Shown here piece by piece: positions 42,779 through 43,917 of a stretch of 43,917 nucleotides of DNA. The stretch spans positions 1 to 43,917 of the forward strand of contig JAEUPH010000266.1 in NCBI GenBank assembly GCA_016790395.1, in the 5' to 3' direction. Origin of the DNA: Rubrivivax sp. (GTDB lineage: Bacteria > Pseudomonadota > Gammaproteobacteria > Burkholderiales > Burkholderiaceae_C). A model generated the notes under the pieces. The model did not search any database. It was not told the origin of the DNA and saw nothing but the letters and a program-made list of their open reading frames with translations. Position 1 is the stretch's first letter; every line of letters starts with the position of its first letter. Both the position numbers and the translations under genes were made by a program.

Positions 42779-43917
42779 ATGGCCTCCCCCCTCTTCCGCT
42801 CGCTCGCCCGCACCACCCTGGCGGCCGCGGCCGTCGCCACCTGTGCTGCGGCGCAGGCCCAGAGCACGGTCACCATCTACGGCACGCTGGACGTCTACGT
42901 CGCGCAGCAGGGCGGCACCGGCATCTCCTCGCGCCAGGTGCTCAACAGCGGCTACAACCCCAACAACCTGGGCTTCGCCGGGCGCGAAGACCTGGGCGGC
43001 GGCTTGGCCGCCGGCTTCACGCTGGAAGGCCAGCCTGCGCTGGACACCGGCGCCATGGCCCAGGGCGGCAAGATGTTCGGCCGCCAGGCCAACGTCTGGC
43101 TGGACGGCGCCTTCGGCCGCGTCACGGCCGGCCGCATCCACCTGCCGGGCCGCGGCTTCTCGATCAAGTACACGGCCACCGGCCTGCTCTCCTCCGACCC
43201 GCTGGGCAACATGGCGCTGGCCGTGGGCAGCATGTTCGGCCCGCTGATGAACGGTGACGCCATCGGCGGCCGCGTCAGCAACGCACTGATGTACCAGACG
43301 CCGCGCAACCTGGGCGGCTTCTCGTTCTCGGTGCTGCAGTCGGCCGGCGAAGGCGGCCTGTTCTCGGCCGGCAACGCCAAGCTGACGCAGTTCAGCCTGG
43401 GCTACGCCGCCGGCCCCTTCAGTGCCGACTTCGTCTACGCCAAGATCCCTGAACTCGCGGGCAGCCAGATCGCCCAGACCGACTGGGCCGTGGGTGCCAT
43501 GTACAACCTGGGCGGCGGCCTGCGCCTCATGGGCTCCTACTTCACCCACGAAGGCAGTTCGGTCGCCACGCCGGGCGCGCTGACGGCCATCGCCGGCTCC
43601 AAGGGCACCGACAAGACCTGGCTCATCGGCGGCAGCTACAACACCGGGCCGCACACCCTCGGCGCCAGCTATGGCAGCACCAAGGTGGCGGCCGTGCACC
43701 GCGGCCGCCGCGCCGCCAACATGGCCGCCCCCTTCGCCACGCTGGTGGACGACATGACGGGCTTCTCGTTCTCGTACACCTACGCGCTGAGCAAGCGCAC
43801 CCAGGTGTTCGCGGCCTACGGCTCGCTGGACAACGACGCGCAGGGCTCGGCGTCGTTCACGATCGATCTGCGGCCCACCGCCGGCGGCAAGTCGACGCTG
43901 ATCGCCAGCGGCATCCG
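42779..43917 (+). CDS. Gram-negative porin, Porin_4 type (3' truncated by window)
   Basis: 379 residues are visible and the gene runs off the end. A signal peptide (residues 1-28, ending AAAQAQ) is followed by the typical betaproteobacterial porin start STVTIYGTLDVYVAQQ. The frame continues with alternating beta strands, including NLGFAGREDLGGGLAAGFTLEGQ, FGRQANVWLDGAFGRVTAGR and FSFSYTYALSKRTQVFAAYG. It forms a 16-stranded trimeric outer-membrane channel in known members. GAAGGAG precedes the ATG with ideal spacing. The very high glycine and alanine content is normal for the family. Pore selectivity is unknown. Confidence 0.93.
   Translation, partial: MASPLFRSLARTTLAAAAVATCAAAQAQSTVTIYGTLDVYVAQQGGTGISSRQVLNSGYNPNNLGFAGREDLGGGLAAGFTLEGQPALDTGAMAQGGKMFGRQANVWLDGAFGRVTAGRIHLPGRGFSIKYTATGLLSSDPLGNMALAVGSMFGPLMNGDAIGGRVSNALMYQTPRNLGGFSFSVLQSAGEGGLFSAGNAKLTQFSLGYAAGPFSADFVYAKIPELAGSQIAQTDWAVGAMYNLGGGLRLMGSYFTHEGSSVATPGALTAIAGSKGTDKTWLIGGSYNTGPHTLGASYGSTKVAAVHRGRRAANMAAPFATLVDDMTGFSFSYTYALSKRTQVFAAYGSLDNDAQGSASFTIDLRPTAGGKSTLIASGI

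Overview
The window is GC-rich, densely packed bacterial chromosome. Its gene content points to a betaproteobacterium of the order Burkholderiales, near Rubrivivax, Leptothrix or Roseateles: argS followed by a SPOR-domain gene and dsbA, lptA-lptB-rpoN, a Porin_4-type porin, PEP-CTERM and rhombosortase genes, and malate synthase G. The placement rests on gene order and protein style, not on a marker tree. I see no rRNA, tRNA, CRISPR array, insertion sequence or prophage. Both end genes run off the window: glnE at the left and a porin at the right.

Layout. (1) 1-2663: 3' end of glnE, a rhombosortase-like membrane protease and an EamA transporter, in one overlapping run. (2) 2641-11087: a CarH/LitR-type B12-binding MerR regulator faces a tightly overlapping operon. 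The operon encodes an FAD oxidoreductase, a DUF1365 protein, a cyclopropane-synthase-like methyltransferase, a chalcone-isomerase-like secreted protein, an MFS carrier, a DUF3833 lipoprotein, an SDR and an NTF2-like protein. This looks like a light-controlled membrane-lipid operon. Its leader is unusual: palindromic operators, an uncharacterised 123-codon frame with a strong ribosome binding site, and three hairpins. (3) 11091-21432: housekeeping genes (TonB_C-like protein, corA, a conserved unknown, an rRNA-methyltransferase-like gene, rpoN, lptB, lptA, dsbA, a SPOR protein, argS). (4) 21585-26177: a Ser/Thr kinase with a cyclic-nucleotide-binding domain, followed by a 1066-residue SARP/BTAD-AAA regulator. 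(5) 26310-31828: a PsiF-like protein, a LysR regulator divergent from a 2-haloacid dehalogenase, malate synthase G, a PEP-CTERM protein and a secreted protein with a sigma-54-type promoter. (6) 31853-38028: the most interesting part, described below. (7) 38078-43917: Nudix, alpha/beta hydrolase, VOC, histidine phosphatase, CAP-domain protein, an ABC substrate-binding protein and a porin.

Region 6 looks like a small sulfane-sulfur-responsive sigma-54 regulon. The regulator has the FisR cysteine pattern C-x10-C-x6-C ahead of an AAA+ domain and a Fis-type helix-turn-helix. Divergent from it is a gene for a Blh/ETHE1-type persulfide-dioxygenase fold in which every metal ligand I can align has been replaced. 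Next come a fused [2Fe-2S] ferredoxin-ferritin-like protein and a second, paralogous ferritin-like protein. On the other side lie ccoG and a TDT/SLAC1 transporter (a family that includes sulfite exporters). TGGCA-type -24/-12 elements precede the pseudo-dioxygenase, the ferredoxin-ferritin gene and ccoG. The regions upstream of the pseudo-dioxygenase and of ccoG share a nearly identical GGCAGCGGCG(C)TGGCAG element at activator-site distance. I know of no description of this combination. The assignment is inference from motifs and has not been tested.
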